This document shows, in pieces, positions 9,611 to 18,416 of a DNA stretch of 55,145 nucleotides. Position numbers and translations under genes: made by a program. Under the pieces are notes generated by a model that worked only from the letters and a program-made list of their open reading frames with translations, was not told the DNA's origin and did no database searches. The DNA is from an uncultured Phocaeicola sp. (GTDB lineage Bacteria; Bacteroidota; Bacteroidia; Bacteroidales; Bacteroidaceae), in the NCBI GenBank assembly GCA_947626525.1, contig CANQSM010000010.1, positions 1-55,145 on the forward strand. The letters run 5' to 3'. Numbering within the stretch: the stretch's first letter is position 1; each line of letters starts with the position of its first letter.

Positions 9611-9695
9611 AAAACTCCGGGAGTTTTCCAAAAGATTCTTAAGAGTTTTGCGTAAAACTCCCGGAGTTTTTGCGGACTTTCTTAAGAATCTTTTT
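9611..9695. repeat. Structured intergenic repeat, copy 1 (A-B-A'-B')
   Basis: Four blocks: A AAAACTCCGGGAGTTTT (9611-9627); B (9630-9649, core GATTCTTAAGAGTTTT); A' AAAACTCCCGGAGTTTT (9654-9670); B' (9676-9695, core TTTCTTAAGAATCTTT). A pairs with A' and B with B', so the arms are interleaved; each block is also partly self-palindromic. It lies between the converging proS and tamB genes. A second copy at 32013-32095 keeps the order and spacers but changes both arms of each pair. It may act as a double-sided terminator or be a dispersed RNA-forming repeat. Confidence 0.75.
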
Positions 9696-9814
9696 CATGG
9701 CTCTCTGATGGATTCGGGGAGTCTTTCAGAGGAAGAACCTGCTTTGGGGATTCTTTGCGTGGCGGCACTCCGATGGGAAATGAGGGCCGCTTCTTGAGGG
9801 CTTGTCGGGAAACC

Positions 9815-12800
9815 CTACGGTGTTTCTCTTTTCCGTTTGGCCTTCGCTTCCTTTTTGTCTATAATAGAGTCTGTTTGGAGAGAATCCTTTGGGCTTTGGT
9901 CGTTTTTCTTTCTTCTTCTGAAAATCTCCATCCAACGGTCGAAGTCTTTTTTGAAAATGATACCGATTCCTTGTGTGGTGAGGGTCGTTTTGGCGAAATA
10001 ACGGTCATTCGTCTGATTATACCCTTTCAGGCTAATTTCTCCTGATGGAGTGAGCAACCATTGTACATCGAAGTCTCCAATGAAGTTCGTATTGGCCATC
10101 GGATTGTCACGATACCCGAAGTTTCCGTTTATCAGTAATCGGTTGTTCAGTAAGCGTCCGGACAGCATGCCTTCCACTTCCATGTCAGTCCATCCTTTGT
10201 TGCCGGTGCTGAAGTTGGTGCCGAAGTTCCATTTGTTGCTGTTTATCACATGTGAGAGCATATTGTTGAGCTGGCCGGAGAGGGTAGTGGAGAGCAACGA
10301 ATTCATTGCCGAAGAGGATTGCCCCGATTCGCTGTCCGTATTGTTTGCATAATCATACGTATAGAAACGACCGATACCTAACAAATAGATAATCTGCATC
10401 TCCATCTGCTCGTCTGTGCTGACATAGCTGCGGACTATTTCTCTTTCCTCTTCACTTACGGTCGGCAGTTCCAGGTCAAATCTTATTTCCGGGCTGAAAA
10501 TACGCCCCGTCAGATTCATCAGGCAATTCACCTTTACGGAGTTCTGGGTAAAGGTGGTTCCGGGAGCCAAATCATTTAAGGAAGCTGAATTGACTGTATA
10601 TACAGCTTGCAGATTTAAATTTCCGTCATAAGGATCCCCGCTGAATGTAACGGTTCCTCCCGGTTTAAGCTGGAACTCTTTCCGGATTACTTCCTGGAGG
10701 CTTAGTTTGTATATGCCGTAATCTAATGTATACGTTCCATACATCTTAAAATCCCCCTTGTTGAAATAGTTGGCCCGTAGGGAACCATTCCCTCTTGCCA
10801 TGACATAGTCGCCTGATATGGGGTCCATGATTACCTTGATGGTTGCCTCCGGAGTGGCGTCTATTTGCAGGTTTATCCGGATGTCCATGGGTATCTCTTC
10901 CTCTTCCTCTTCTTTGTGCGTATTTTTGTAGCCGTATTTGCCGGTATCTGTTTCTCGTTTCGGAGTATGGTCGATGAAGGTAATGAACTCGTTGCTGGTG
11001 ATTTCTTCCGGAGTGGCGGTGTTGTATACAAAGGTGGTATGGTCGTTGGTCTGAAGATTGATATGGACATTCAAAGCTTCAGAGTCTCCTTGTAAGGTGG
11101 TGAATCCCGTACCGTAGACCGTTCCGTATAATGACCGGTTGTTGCTTTCTTTTTCGTCATATATCAATAGATTATTTGTGTCGATATGGAAATTGTATGA
11201 CATATTCCCTCCTAAGTGCTCATGATTCAGTTCTCCGTTCATGAGCCCCTGATGCCCTTCTGCGTCGTAAATCCTTACCTTGTCGAATAAGATTTGGTTG
11301 TATCTGAATTTGATGGAATCCTGGCGGAGGGAGAATCGGGTACTGAGGACACCTACACGGGCTGTAGCGTCGACTATGGCGTCTCCTTCCAAATTCAATT
11401 CATCGAACGGGCCGTGCAAATGGAGGTCGGCGGTTGTCCGTCCGGAAATATGTTCGAATATCTCGTCCGTGTATCGGTTAAGGAACTCGAGGTTCGCGCT
11501 GTCGGCTTGGATACGGAGATCCAGCGCGTCGTGTATGGGAGATACATATCCTGTTACTTGCGTTTGTGAGATGCCGGTTTCCCGTATATCGGCATTTATA
11601 TGAATTCCTTTTTCCTTGTCCCACTTTCCGGTGATATGCATGTCTCCCATCAATCCGTCGTTAAATGTGAAATCTTTGACAAAAAGTCGGGCTTCCATCT
11701 GCGGGTCTTTGAACAGTTGGCTGAGATAGGCTTTTCCGCTGGCTAATCCTTTGAAATCGACCGGATGGAATTGCAGGATATCGAACACGTATTCGAGTCT
11801 TATTTTATTCAGGTTCATCATTAAGGAGTCGGACGGATGATTGGTCAGACTTCCGTTAATCATTAAGTGCTGGTCGCTGTGCTCAAATAAGAAACGGTCA
11901 ACATAGACGCGGCCGGAGTCTATGTTGATTTGGGACTGGTGAAGATTCCATATCGTGTCGTTTAGGATGACGTGACTGGGATGAATATGGACCCGGGCTT
12001 GCAGGAAGGAATGAGGCCCTTCTGTTTTCCAGAATTCTGTAATTGCCGAGACTTTTCCACTGTATGTTACGTTGGTATTATTTCCCCAGGTCACAAAAGT
12101 TTGTAGCCGGTCCTCTTTCGCTGTTCCTTCCACTGATAGGTTAATCATAGAGTTTTCTTCCATTTTTTTGGAAGCTCTGACATGGCATTTGATTTCATCG
12201 GATGGGTTCTCGCATAGGAACATTCCTGATTCATAGCGCATCCCGGCATAGCTGAAGTTTGGAAAATATCCCTCTATCCGCATTTTTTTGACCTTTTCGT
12301 TGACATATCCTTTCAATGCGGAAGTGGAATGGAGATCTACGGGAATATTGAACAGTTTTGAAAATAGATCTGTATTGGTCAAGGTAACGTCAAAACTGAA
12401 ATTATTATCCTTATGCTTTCCGCTTTTTTTGTGCTCTACCAAGGAGGGGACATAGGGATGAATGATTCGGGTGAAGCTTTCCGGTAAAGTGGCGAAATTA
12501 ATTTCTCCTTCTATGCTTCCGTTCATGAAGTCGGAAGTCATGGTTATTTTCCGCTCTGTTTCCGATCGGAGTGAAGTGATATTCAGATTCTCCATAAAAT
12601 AGTAATCTGTAGGAGCTATCATCAGTAAGCTGTCCAAATCAATGCTTCCCTTTATATTGTCAAGGGTATTTCCGGAAAAGTTGGCCGTAAGTTTCATGGA
12701 AAGTTCCGTATCAGCATAGTTTTCGGACAAATTTAAATTGTGCGGACGGAAGTTTTTAAGCGAAGCTGTTAAATTGAATTCCGGTATCCTCTGGGCCGTA

Positions 12801-14266
12801 TTAAAACGGCCGAAGAGGAACAAGTCTCCGTTTGGGTCTTTGAGGGTCAGGAGTCCGTCGTATCCTCCGTTTACAGAATAACCATCCAACGTGATGTGCC
12901 GGTAAGTGTAACGTTTGTATTCAAGAGATGATATCAGCCCTTTAACCAAGAACTGAGGATACTTGTCCAGATTGACTTTTCCGTTGACTTCTACGCCAAA
13001 CGAGATATTTCCCCAATCCTCATTACCCGACAGTTTGCCTAATTGAAAGGCTTCTGTGGAGACTGAGCCCTTGTACGCCATCCGTGTGTTTCGACTGTCC
13101 AGCACCAAATGGCTTTCCACTGTTCCGGGTATGGTTTCGATTATGCCGTGTGTGTTAAGATTGTCGATCGGCCCGGTTGCGTTGACTTTCAGTCTGATAT
13201 TTCCCAGACGGGTCAGGGCGGGAGGTACCTTATTGCCATCGCCCGTTAGATTCTTGAATAAGAAATGTACTCCGGTAGTTGTCACCTGCATACGGGCTGA
13301 TGCCTGTTCCAAGTGGGGGACAGAGTGACCGGAAAAGTTACGGATTTTTCCGTTTACCTGTATGCGGACATCTTTGTTGTCGGATGATATGTTCAGTTCC
13401 GGCAATTCGAGTTCATTTATATTTCCCGACAATCGTGTACGGATGTGCAAACCGTCTTGAAATTTGGAGAGAACCGGTACAAAACAGGCCAAGTCGCATG
13501 GAGTAATGTATGAAGGGGCAATACCTCCTTGGAAAGTGACTGTATTCATCACTTCAGGGCTATGTAACTGGTAATGCCCTGTAAGGGAATCCAGTTTGAT
13601 TTGCGATCTCGGCAACTCCATCTGAAAACGGGAAAGAACGGCCGTGTGCCTGTTGGCTACTAATTTCAGAGCTAGCCGGCGTAAGTGAAAGCCGCATTGT
13701 TCGTTGAAACTCAGTTGTCGTACAGTCGCGTTGATAGAGTCGTTGGTCAGAGCCTTCAGTGAGATGTTGGCCCGAAGATTGTTGAGATGTATGCGGGAAG
13801 GATTGAATTTTCCGGGTGTTTTAGCTTCCGACAATACGGAGTATTTTATTTCTCCTTTGCGTATCAGTATGGAATTGATGCGAAGATTCAGAGGCGCTGA
13901 CGTGGAGGTCGTGTCTTGGGACGTCAACGCATCCAAGATGAATTGGTAATTGGGAGTTGCTTCCGGATTCTGTTTCTCCAGTTTGACTTTTAATCCGAAC
14001 AACTGAATTCCGTGGACGGTTATTTTTCCTTTCAGTAAAGGAAGTATTTCAAATTTGGCGGATAGTTTGTCTGCTTCCAATAATCTTTTTCCGGACTGAT
14101 CGTTTACCCATACGTCATCAATAAGGATTCTGTTCAGCAGTCCCATATCGATATTGCCGATATATACCTCCGTATGTAGTATTTGTCTGAGTTCTTCGGC
14201 GACTATAAAGGAAAGCTTCCGCTGAATAAACGGTATATTCAGCAAAGCTGCCATTCCTATGTACAA
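9815..14266 (-). CDS. tamB: TamB-like translocation and assembly module protein (DUF490)
   Basis: 1,483 residues from the TTG at 14266. The N-terminus is hydrophobic and followed by IPFIQRKLSFIVAEEL, the usual AsmA/TamB start. The long middle is repetitive beta-rich sequence. The C-terminal DUF490-type region has YGIYKLSLQEVIRKEF, GGTVTFSGDPYDGNLN and the final beta segments. TamB-like proteins span the periplasm, anchored in the inner membrane, and work in outer-membrane lipid or protein transport. The same frame stays open upstream to about 14332 and adds a basic, hydrophobic anchor (KKVIKHISRFVKIFLG), but without an ATG. A real start at an ATA near 14330-14332 is possible. It converges on proS across repeat copy 1. 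Confidence 0.88.
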   Translation of the reverse strand: MYIGMAALLNIPFIQRKLSFIVAEELRQILHTEVYIGNIDMGLLNRILIDDVWVNDQSGKRLLEADKLSAKFEILPLLKGKITVHGIQLFGLKVKLEKQNPEATPNYQFILDALTSQDTTSTSAPLNLRINSILIRKGEIKYSVLSEAKTPGKFNPSRIHLNNLRANISLKALTNDSINATVRQLSFNEQCGFHLRRLALKLVANRHTAVLSRFQMELPRSQIKLDSLTGHYQLHSPEVMNTVTFQGGIAPSYITPCDLACFVPVLSKFQDGLHIRTRLSGNINELELPELNISSDNKDVRIQVNGKIRNFSGHSVPHLEQASARMQVTTTGVHFLFKNLTGDGNKVPPALTRLGNIRLKVNATGPIDNLNTHGIIETIPGTVESHLVLDSRNTRMAYKGSVSTEAFQLGKLSGNEDWGNISFGVEVNGKVNLDKYPQFLVKGLISSLEYKRYTYRHITLDGYSVNGGYDGLLTLKDPNGDLFLFGRFNTAQRIPEFNLTASLKNFRPHNLNLSENYADTELSMKLTANFSGNTLDNIKGSIDLDSLLMIAPTDYYFMENLNITSLRSETERKITMTSDFMNGSIEGEINFATLPESFTRIIHPYVPSLVEHKKSGKHKDNNFSFDVTLTNTDLFSKLFNIPVDLHSTSALKGYVNEKVKKMRIEGYFPNFSYAGMRYESGMFLCENPSDEIKCHVRASKKMEENSMINLSVEGTAKEDRLQTFVTWGNNTNVTYSGKVSAITEFWKTEGPHSFLQARVHIHPSHVILNDTIWNLHQSQINIDSGRVYVDRFLFEHSDQHLMINGSLTNHPSDSLMMNLNKIRLEYVFDILQFHPVDFKGLASGKAYLSQLFKDPQMEARLFVKDFTFNDGLMGDMHITGKWDKEKGIHINADIRETGISQTQVTGYVSPIHDALDLRIQADSANLEFLNRYTDEIFEHISGRTTADLHLHGPFDELNLEGDAIVDATARVGVLSTRFSLRQDSIKFRYNQILFDKVRIYDAEGHQGLMNGELNHEHLGGNMSYNFHIDTNNLLIYDEKESNNRSLYGTVYGTGFTTLQGDSEALNVHINLQTNDHTTFVYNTATPEEITSNEFITFIDHTPKRETDTGKYGYKNTHKEEEEEEIPMDIRINLQIDATPEATIKVIMDPISGDYVMARGNGSLRANYFNKGDFKMYGTYTLDYGIYKLSLQEVIRKEFQLKPGGTVTFSGDPYDGNLNLQAVYTVNSASLNDLAPGTTFTQNSVKVNCLMNLTGRIFSPEIRFDLELPTVSEEEREIVRSYVSTDEQMEMQIIYLLGIGRFYTYDYANNTDSESGQSSSAMNSLLSTTLSGQLNNMLSHVINSNKWNFGTNFSTGNKGWTDMEVEGMLSGRLLNNRLLINGNFGYRDNPMANTNFIGDFDVQWLLTPSGEISLKGYNQTNDRYFAKTTLTTQGIGIIFKKDFDRWMEIFRRRKKNDQSPKDSLQTDSIIDKKEAKAKRKRETP

Positions 14267-14344
14267 TCCGATGATTATACCTAAGAATATCTTGACAAAA
14301 CGGCTTATATGCTTGATAACTTTTTTCTTTATGATTTATGCAAG

Positions 14345-14361
14345 CAAATATATCAAATATT
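14345..14361 (-). promoter_or_regulatory. Candidate promoter for tamB
   Basis: Two overlapping minus-strand boxes are visible: TATATTTG (14345-14352) and AATATTTG (14354-14361). The second has a TTTG (14383-14386, minus) at 21-base spacing, the expected -33 distance. Start sites near 14338-14347 would leave a very short leader before the tamB frame. Confidence 0.4.
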
Positions 14362-14609
14362 GCTCATAAGCCGTTTATTTATCAAATGTTTTTCTATTCT
14401 TTTAGCTGTCTTTTATGCAAACGTTTCAGTTCGCGTGAGAAAGTAATGCGGAACAAGCCCGGCATCAGGAATCCAAATGACAGCATGTACACAAGTATGG
14501 GTAAACAAATACCGGATGGAAATTGTTTAGGCGGATAGGGCAGGAGTCTTTCCTTGATGGTCAGGCATGGGATTCTCCCAAAAAATTTCGTGGGGAATAA
14601 TATTTGGAT
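14362..14609. other. Non-coding stretch between tamB and the aminopeptidase gene
   Basis: Short open frames exist on both strands here (for example 14394-14654 minus), but they lack family signatures and run through the promoter region of the next gene. I see no supported gene. Confidence 0.4.
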
Positions 14610-14652
14610 TATCTTTGTCCGAAAAGCCCAAAGGGGTAGTTCTGTTTGGGCC
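14610..14652 (+). promoter_or_regulatory. -7 box and 5' leader hairpin of the aminopeptidase gene
   Basis: TATCTTTG (14610-14617) fits TAnnTTTG and would start transcription near 14624. The leader then contains arms GCCCAAA (14626-14632) and TTTGGGC (14645-14651). The hairpin may stabilise the message; no known riboswitch is recognisable. Confidence 0.45.
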
Positions 14653-14680
14653 AAAGTTAAATCTTAACATATTAATTGAT

Positions 14681-16075
14681 ATGAATAAATCTATTGCTAC
14701 GTTTCTCTTCTTGGCATTTGCTATGGGGACACAAGCTCAGAAAGGAGGTATTTCGGATGAGATGCTCCGTGAGATTAAAAAGAGTTATCAGGCTACACCG
14801 TCTGAAAAGGCATTGCGCAATGCCGTCACGGCAAATGATGTACGGGTACTGGCCGTCAACCGTGATAATGCCTCCAATTATGATACCTATTTTAGTCATA
14901 AGGTATCGTCGAAAGGTATTACAAATCAAAAATCGTCAGGCAGATGTTGGCTGTTTACCGGCTTGAATATTTTTCGCGCCAAGATGATAGCCCGTTATGA
15001 TTTGCCTTCCTTGGAGTTTTCGCAGAACTATAATTTCTTTTGGGATCAGTTGGAAAAGGCCAATCTCTTTCTGCAAGGAGTCCTCGACACTTATGAGAAG
15101 CCGATGGACGACAAGATGGTGCAGTTCCTCTTCAAGAATCCGGTGAGTGACGGTGGGCAATTTACAGGTGTCGTGGACATTATCGGCAAATATGGACTGG
15201 TTCCGAAAGAAGTCATGCCAGAGACTTATAACAGTGAGAACACGTCCCAGATGTCCTCGTTTATCAAACTGAAGCTGCGTGAACAGGGTCTGCGGTTGCG
15301 CGAATTGGCAGCGAAAGGAGTCAAGGAAGCCGAATTGGAGAAGAACAAGACCGAAATGCTGGGGACGATTTACAGGATGCTGGTCTATACATTGGGTGAA
15401 CCGGTGACCTCTTTCCAATGGGCACCGCGTGATGCGGAAGGAAAACCTGTCGGCGAGATGAAGACCTATACGCCTCAATCGTTTTACAAGGAGTTCATCA
15501 ACGAGGATTTGGAGAACGACTATGTCATGGTGATGAATGACCCGAGCCGTCCGTTCTGGAAAGTGTACGAGATTGACTTTGACCGCCATGCATACGACGG
15601 ACATAATTGGCTGTATGTGAATCTTCCTGTCGATGAAATCAAGCAGATGGCCATTGCCTCTATCAAAGACAGTACAATGATGTATTTTTCGTGTGATGTA
15701 AACCAGTCGTTAGACAAAGAGCGTGGGTTGCTTGATTTGAAAAACTATGATTATGGCTCTCTGTTCGGTACAACGTTCGGTATGGATAAGAAACAGCGGA
15801 TTCAGACATTGGCCAGTGGTTCTACTCATGCCATGACATTGATGGCCGTAGATCTGGATTCGGCAGGCAAACCCGTCAAATGGATGGTGGAGAACAGTTG
15901 GGGACAATATGGTTTCAAAGGCCATCTGATTATGACGGATGAATGGTTCAATGAATACATGTTCCGTTTGGCAGTGAATAAAAAGTATGTACCTGCCAAA
16001 GTGCTCGATTTGATGAAGAAAGAGAAACCCATACGTCTTCCTGCCTGGGACCCTATGTTTGCCAATGAAGAATAA
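14681..16075 (+). CDS. pepC: Secreted aminopeptidase C (bleomycin hydrolase, C1B peptidase)
   Basis: 464 residues. The N-terminus is a signal peptide (MNKSIATFLFLAFAMGTQAQ), so the protein is exported. The papain-like catalytic set is present: Cys89 in KSSGRCWLFTGLN, His383 in GSTHAMTLMAV, and Asn405 in VENSWGQYGFKG. C1B enzymes trim N-terminal amino acids from peptides, usually as ring-shaped hexamers. The start at ATG 14681 gives a complete signal peptide and follows the leader hairpin; an upstream in-frame start would add unrelated sequence. It has its own promoter and a strong inverted repeat downstream, so it is probably monocistronic. Confidence 0.93.
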   Translation: MNKSIATFLFLAFAMGTQAQKGGISDEMLREIKKSYQATPSEKALRNAVTANDVRVLAVNRDNASNYDTYFSHKVSSKGITNQKSSGRCWLFTGLNIFRAKMIARYDLPSLEFSQNYNFFWDQLEKANLFLQGVLDTYEKPMDDKMVQFLFKNPVSDGGQFTGVVDIIGKYGLVPKEVMPETYNSENTSQMSSFIKLKLREQGLRLRELAAKGVKEAELEKNKTEMLGTIYRMLVYTLGEPVTSFQWAPRDAEGKPVGEMKTYTPQSFYKEFINEDLENDYVMVMNDPSRPFWKVYEIDFDRHAYDGHNWLYVNLPVDEIKQMAIASIKDSTMMYFSCDVNQSLDKERGLLDLKNYDYGSLFGTTFGMDKKQRIQTLASGSTHAMTLMAVDLDSAGKPVKWMVENSWGQYGFKGHLIMTDEWFNEYMFRLAVNKKYVPAKVLDLMKKEKPIRLPAWDPMFANEE

Positions 16076-16121
16076 GCGGATTGCTTCATCTATGACCTGA
16101 ATGCCTTCGAAGAGGCAAAGA

Positions 16122-16166
16122 CACGAGCCGTATCAACGATCGAAAATAGCGTTGATACGGCTCGTG
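16122..16166. terminator. Long perfect inverted repeat between converging genes
   Basis: Arms CACGAGCCGTATCAAC (16122-16137) and GTTGATACGGCTCGTG (16151-16166) pair over 16 bases around a 13-base loop. No T run follows. It separates the aminopeptidase gene from the converging lyase gene. The core GAGCCGTATC recurs in the terminator at 55071. Confidence 0.75.
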
Positions 16167-16182
16167 CATGTACGTTTCCTTC

Positions 16183-17430
16183 CTATAAGCATTTTACAGT
16201 GTACACCTGCACTTTCTTTCCGCTACGGCTGGAGAAGAAAATGGCATCCCCCTTATGATTGTAGATAGGATGGGGATGGCTGTCTTGTCCGAGCCAGTCC
16301 GTTTCATGTTTGCAGAGAGGTATCCATTTTAACGTGCCGGAATTCCAATCGGGGATAACCTGGCTGATGTATTCAGCGTCCTTTTTGTGAGGGTCGGGAC
16401 CATTGTCCGTACTGTTCTCCCGTACTGGTTTGATGTCTTCCGGGAATTTGAAATAGCCGTCGCAGACAAGGTCGCCGTTGTGAGCCATGAGAAAATGTCC
16501 GTATGCATTGTAATCGTCGGGCAAGGCACATTCCACATAGCTGAAATCGGCCGTATCTACCCGACCCACGAATGCGGGGCCATTTGCATATCCGCCATGG
16601 TATATGATGTATCTTCCATCGTCGCTCCACATTTCATGGCATACCCAGTCTTCTTTGCTGCGTGCATACTTTCCGGGCATCTTCCCTTCGGTACGAACGC
16701 GGCGGATTGTATCCGTAGCATGGTCGTAAAGCCAGATGCGACGAATGCCGCAGTCGCTTTCGGGCCATTCATGATTGTACATAATCATTTCCGGATTCAT
16801 CGGATTGAATTGTACGTGAGTTATCCAACAAAGAGGAACTTTTTTCTCATAAAGGAGTTCCCCGGTCGTGGTGTCATATACGCAAAGGTAACTGCTTAAG
16901 TTTTCGGCTTGGACTCGTCCGTCGATATTATATTTAGGCCGTTTGTCCAATCCATATCCTTCCGTATCGGGATCGAAATCCAGACATCGTCCGTCTGTCA
17001 TGGGCACACATAGCAGGCGTCCGTCCGCACTGACATGCGTGAAAGCTGTCATACGTCCGTCAGGTATCTGATTCAATACGGTGATATTCCCTTGGAGGTC
17101 TACTTTGCAAATCTTGTCGTCTTGTATGAAATAGACCATGTCCGCGTTGCAGTCCAGACAGACGCTGGCTTTTCCTAAGCCATCGTTGAAACCTCCGTCG
17201 AAATAGACATAGCTTTTCAGATATCCACTGTGATTTTGTGTCAGAATCCGTTCTTCTCCGGTTCGCAAGTCTCTGACGATGACGTTGGGACTTCCGTTCC
17301 GGTCGCTTACCAGATAGATACGGCGGTCGTCTTGTGAAAGACTGGAACAGGTAAAATAAAGCATTTGTGTGTTGTAATCCTCGCAGCCGGAAACATGCTG
17401 ACGAAGTTGAAGATGATGATTGGTTGCCAT
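16183..17430 (-). CDS. PL22-like oligogalacturonate lyase (beta-propeller)
   Basis: 415 residues, no signal peptide seen. Repeated SDRNG, SADGR and SDDGR turns indicate a TolB/WD-like beta-propeller. Near the C-terminus QDSHPHPIYNHKGDAIFF resembles the metal-site Gln/His cluster of PL22 oligogalacturonate lyases; HVQFNPMNPEMIMYNHEW and HEMWSDDGRYIIYHGG match conserved family segments. Such enzymes cleave digalacturonate from pectin in the cytoplasm by beta-elimination. No other pectin genes are nearby, so the substrate is an inference; an uncharacterised propeller protein is the alternative. Confidence 0.68.
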   Translation of the reverse strand: MATNHHLQLRQHVSGCEDYNTQMLYFTCSSLSQDDRRIYLVSDRNGSPNVIVRDLRTGEERILTQNHSGYLKSYVYFDGGFNDGLGKASVCLDCNADMVYFIQDDKICKVDLQGNITVLNQIPDGRMTAFTHVSADGRLLCVPMTDGRCLDFDPDTEGYGLDKRPKYNIDGRVQAENLSSYLCVYDTTTGELLYEKKVPLCWITHVQFNPMNPEMIMYNHEWPESDCGIRRIWLYDHATDTIRRVRTEGKMPGKYARSKEDWVCHEMWSDDGRYIIYHGGYANGPAFVGRVDTADFSYVECALPDDYNAYGHFLMAHNGDLVCDGYFKFPEDIKPVRENSTDNGPDPHKKDAEYISQVIPDWNSGTLKWIPLCKHETDWLGQDSHPHPIYNHKGDAIFFSSRSGKKVQVYTVKCL

Positions 17431-17651
17431 GTGATGATTTTTCTCTTAGAATGTTTTAAATATTAGTACATTTTTCTTTGTGCAATATCATCATAATTAT
17501 TGGACTGTACAAGTTTTGGGTGGCAAATCTTAGCGGACCGTTAAATCTTTGGTGGAGGAATGGATTTTATGTTTTGCTTCAAGCATTTCTTTTTTATTTA
17601 TTTCGGATTATTTTGGTTAATGTCAGATTATTTCTATAGAAATATAGACCG

Positions 17652-18145
17652 ATGAATCTAATGGGCAAAAGTGCGGATAACCGCAAAAATACCCTTTATA
17701 AATATGAGAATACCTATATCGACACGCCGCTAAAATATTATTTCACGGACATCGGATTGCGCAATGCCCGTCTTAACTTCCGCCAGCAGGAAGAAAACCA
17801 CATCATGGAAAACATACTTTATAACGAGCTCACGGCACGGGGATTCAACGTCGATGTGGGCGTGGTCGAATATAACCATATACTGTAGCAGAGAAGAAAA
17901 TACGCTCGCAGCTTGAAATAGATTTCGTAGTCAATCTGACCGACAAGCGTTACTATATCCAGTCGGCTCTTACTGTGGCTGATGAAGATAAACGTATGCA
18001 AGAGGTTAATTCCCTCAATCGTATAGACGATTCCTATACCAAGATTGTTGTAGCGCGCGACAATATCCTGCCGTGGACGGATGAACGGGGCGTGCAATAC
18101 ATCAATATTGAAGATTTCCTGCTGGAAAGAATAAATGAGTTGTAG
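17652..18145 (+). pseudogene. Truncated, frameshifted DUF4143 AAA-ATPase remnant
   Basis: The first frame encodes the C-terminal part of DUF4143 ATPases (PLKYYFTDIGLRNARLNFR, then ENILYNELTARGFNVDVGVVEYNH). It ends at a stop near 17886. The protein continues in another frame: AEKKIRSQLEIDFVVNL, YYIQSALTVAD, and a normal ending FLLERINEL with stop at 18143-18145. A two-base AT insertion after the NH codons explains the shift. The ATPase half is missing, so the gene is dead. It marks the left end of the accessory island. Confidence 0.85.
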
Positions 18146-18292
18146 TCCCAAAACAAAGATTGAATGTTCGTTCTTTCAATGAGGGCTACCAAAGGAACAC
18201 GGAATAAGTTACCGTGTAAATTTCCGGTAGATTTCCTTTGAAACTGCCGATAAAAACCTGACAGAGAGAAGAGAAATATCAGATATTTCTTG

Positions 18293-18300
18293 TAACTTTG
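18293..18300 (+). promoter_or_regulatory. -7 box for the defence operon
   Basis: TAACTTTG matches TAnnTTTG. Transcription would begin near 18307, about 110 bases before the preferred ATG at 18417 and 20 bases before an alternative in-frame ATG at 18327. No good -33 box. Confidence 0.45.
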
Positions 18301-18416
18301 CAAACTATAATAATGCGAATCTGAAAATGATCAGTCAGTGGAACATCCTTGTAGTCGTTACAGGCTTTGGTCGGCTTTCAGATGCTATTTGGATGTTCTT
18401 TCTTTTAGAATGTAGA

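Noticed and set aside
9540-10045. Short plus-strand open frames after proS
   Set aside because: They cover repeat copy 1 and the tamB 3' end; composition is not protein-like.
14394-14654. Minus-strand open frame of 86 codons upstream of the aminopeptidase gene
   Set aside because: A hydrophobic stretch is present, but it runs through the promoter and leader hairpin of pepC and has no recognised homology pattern.
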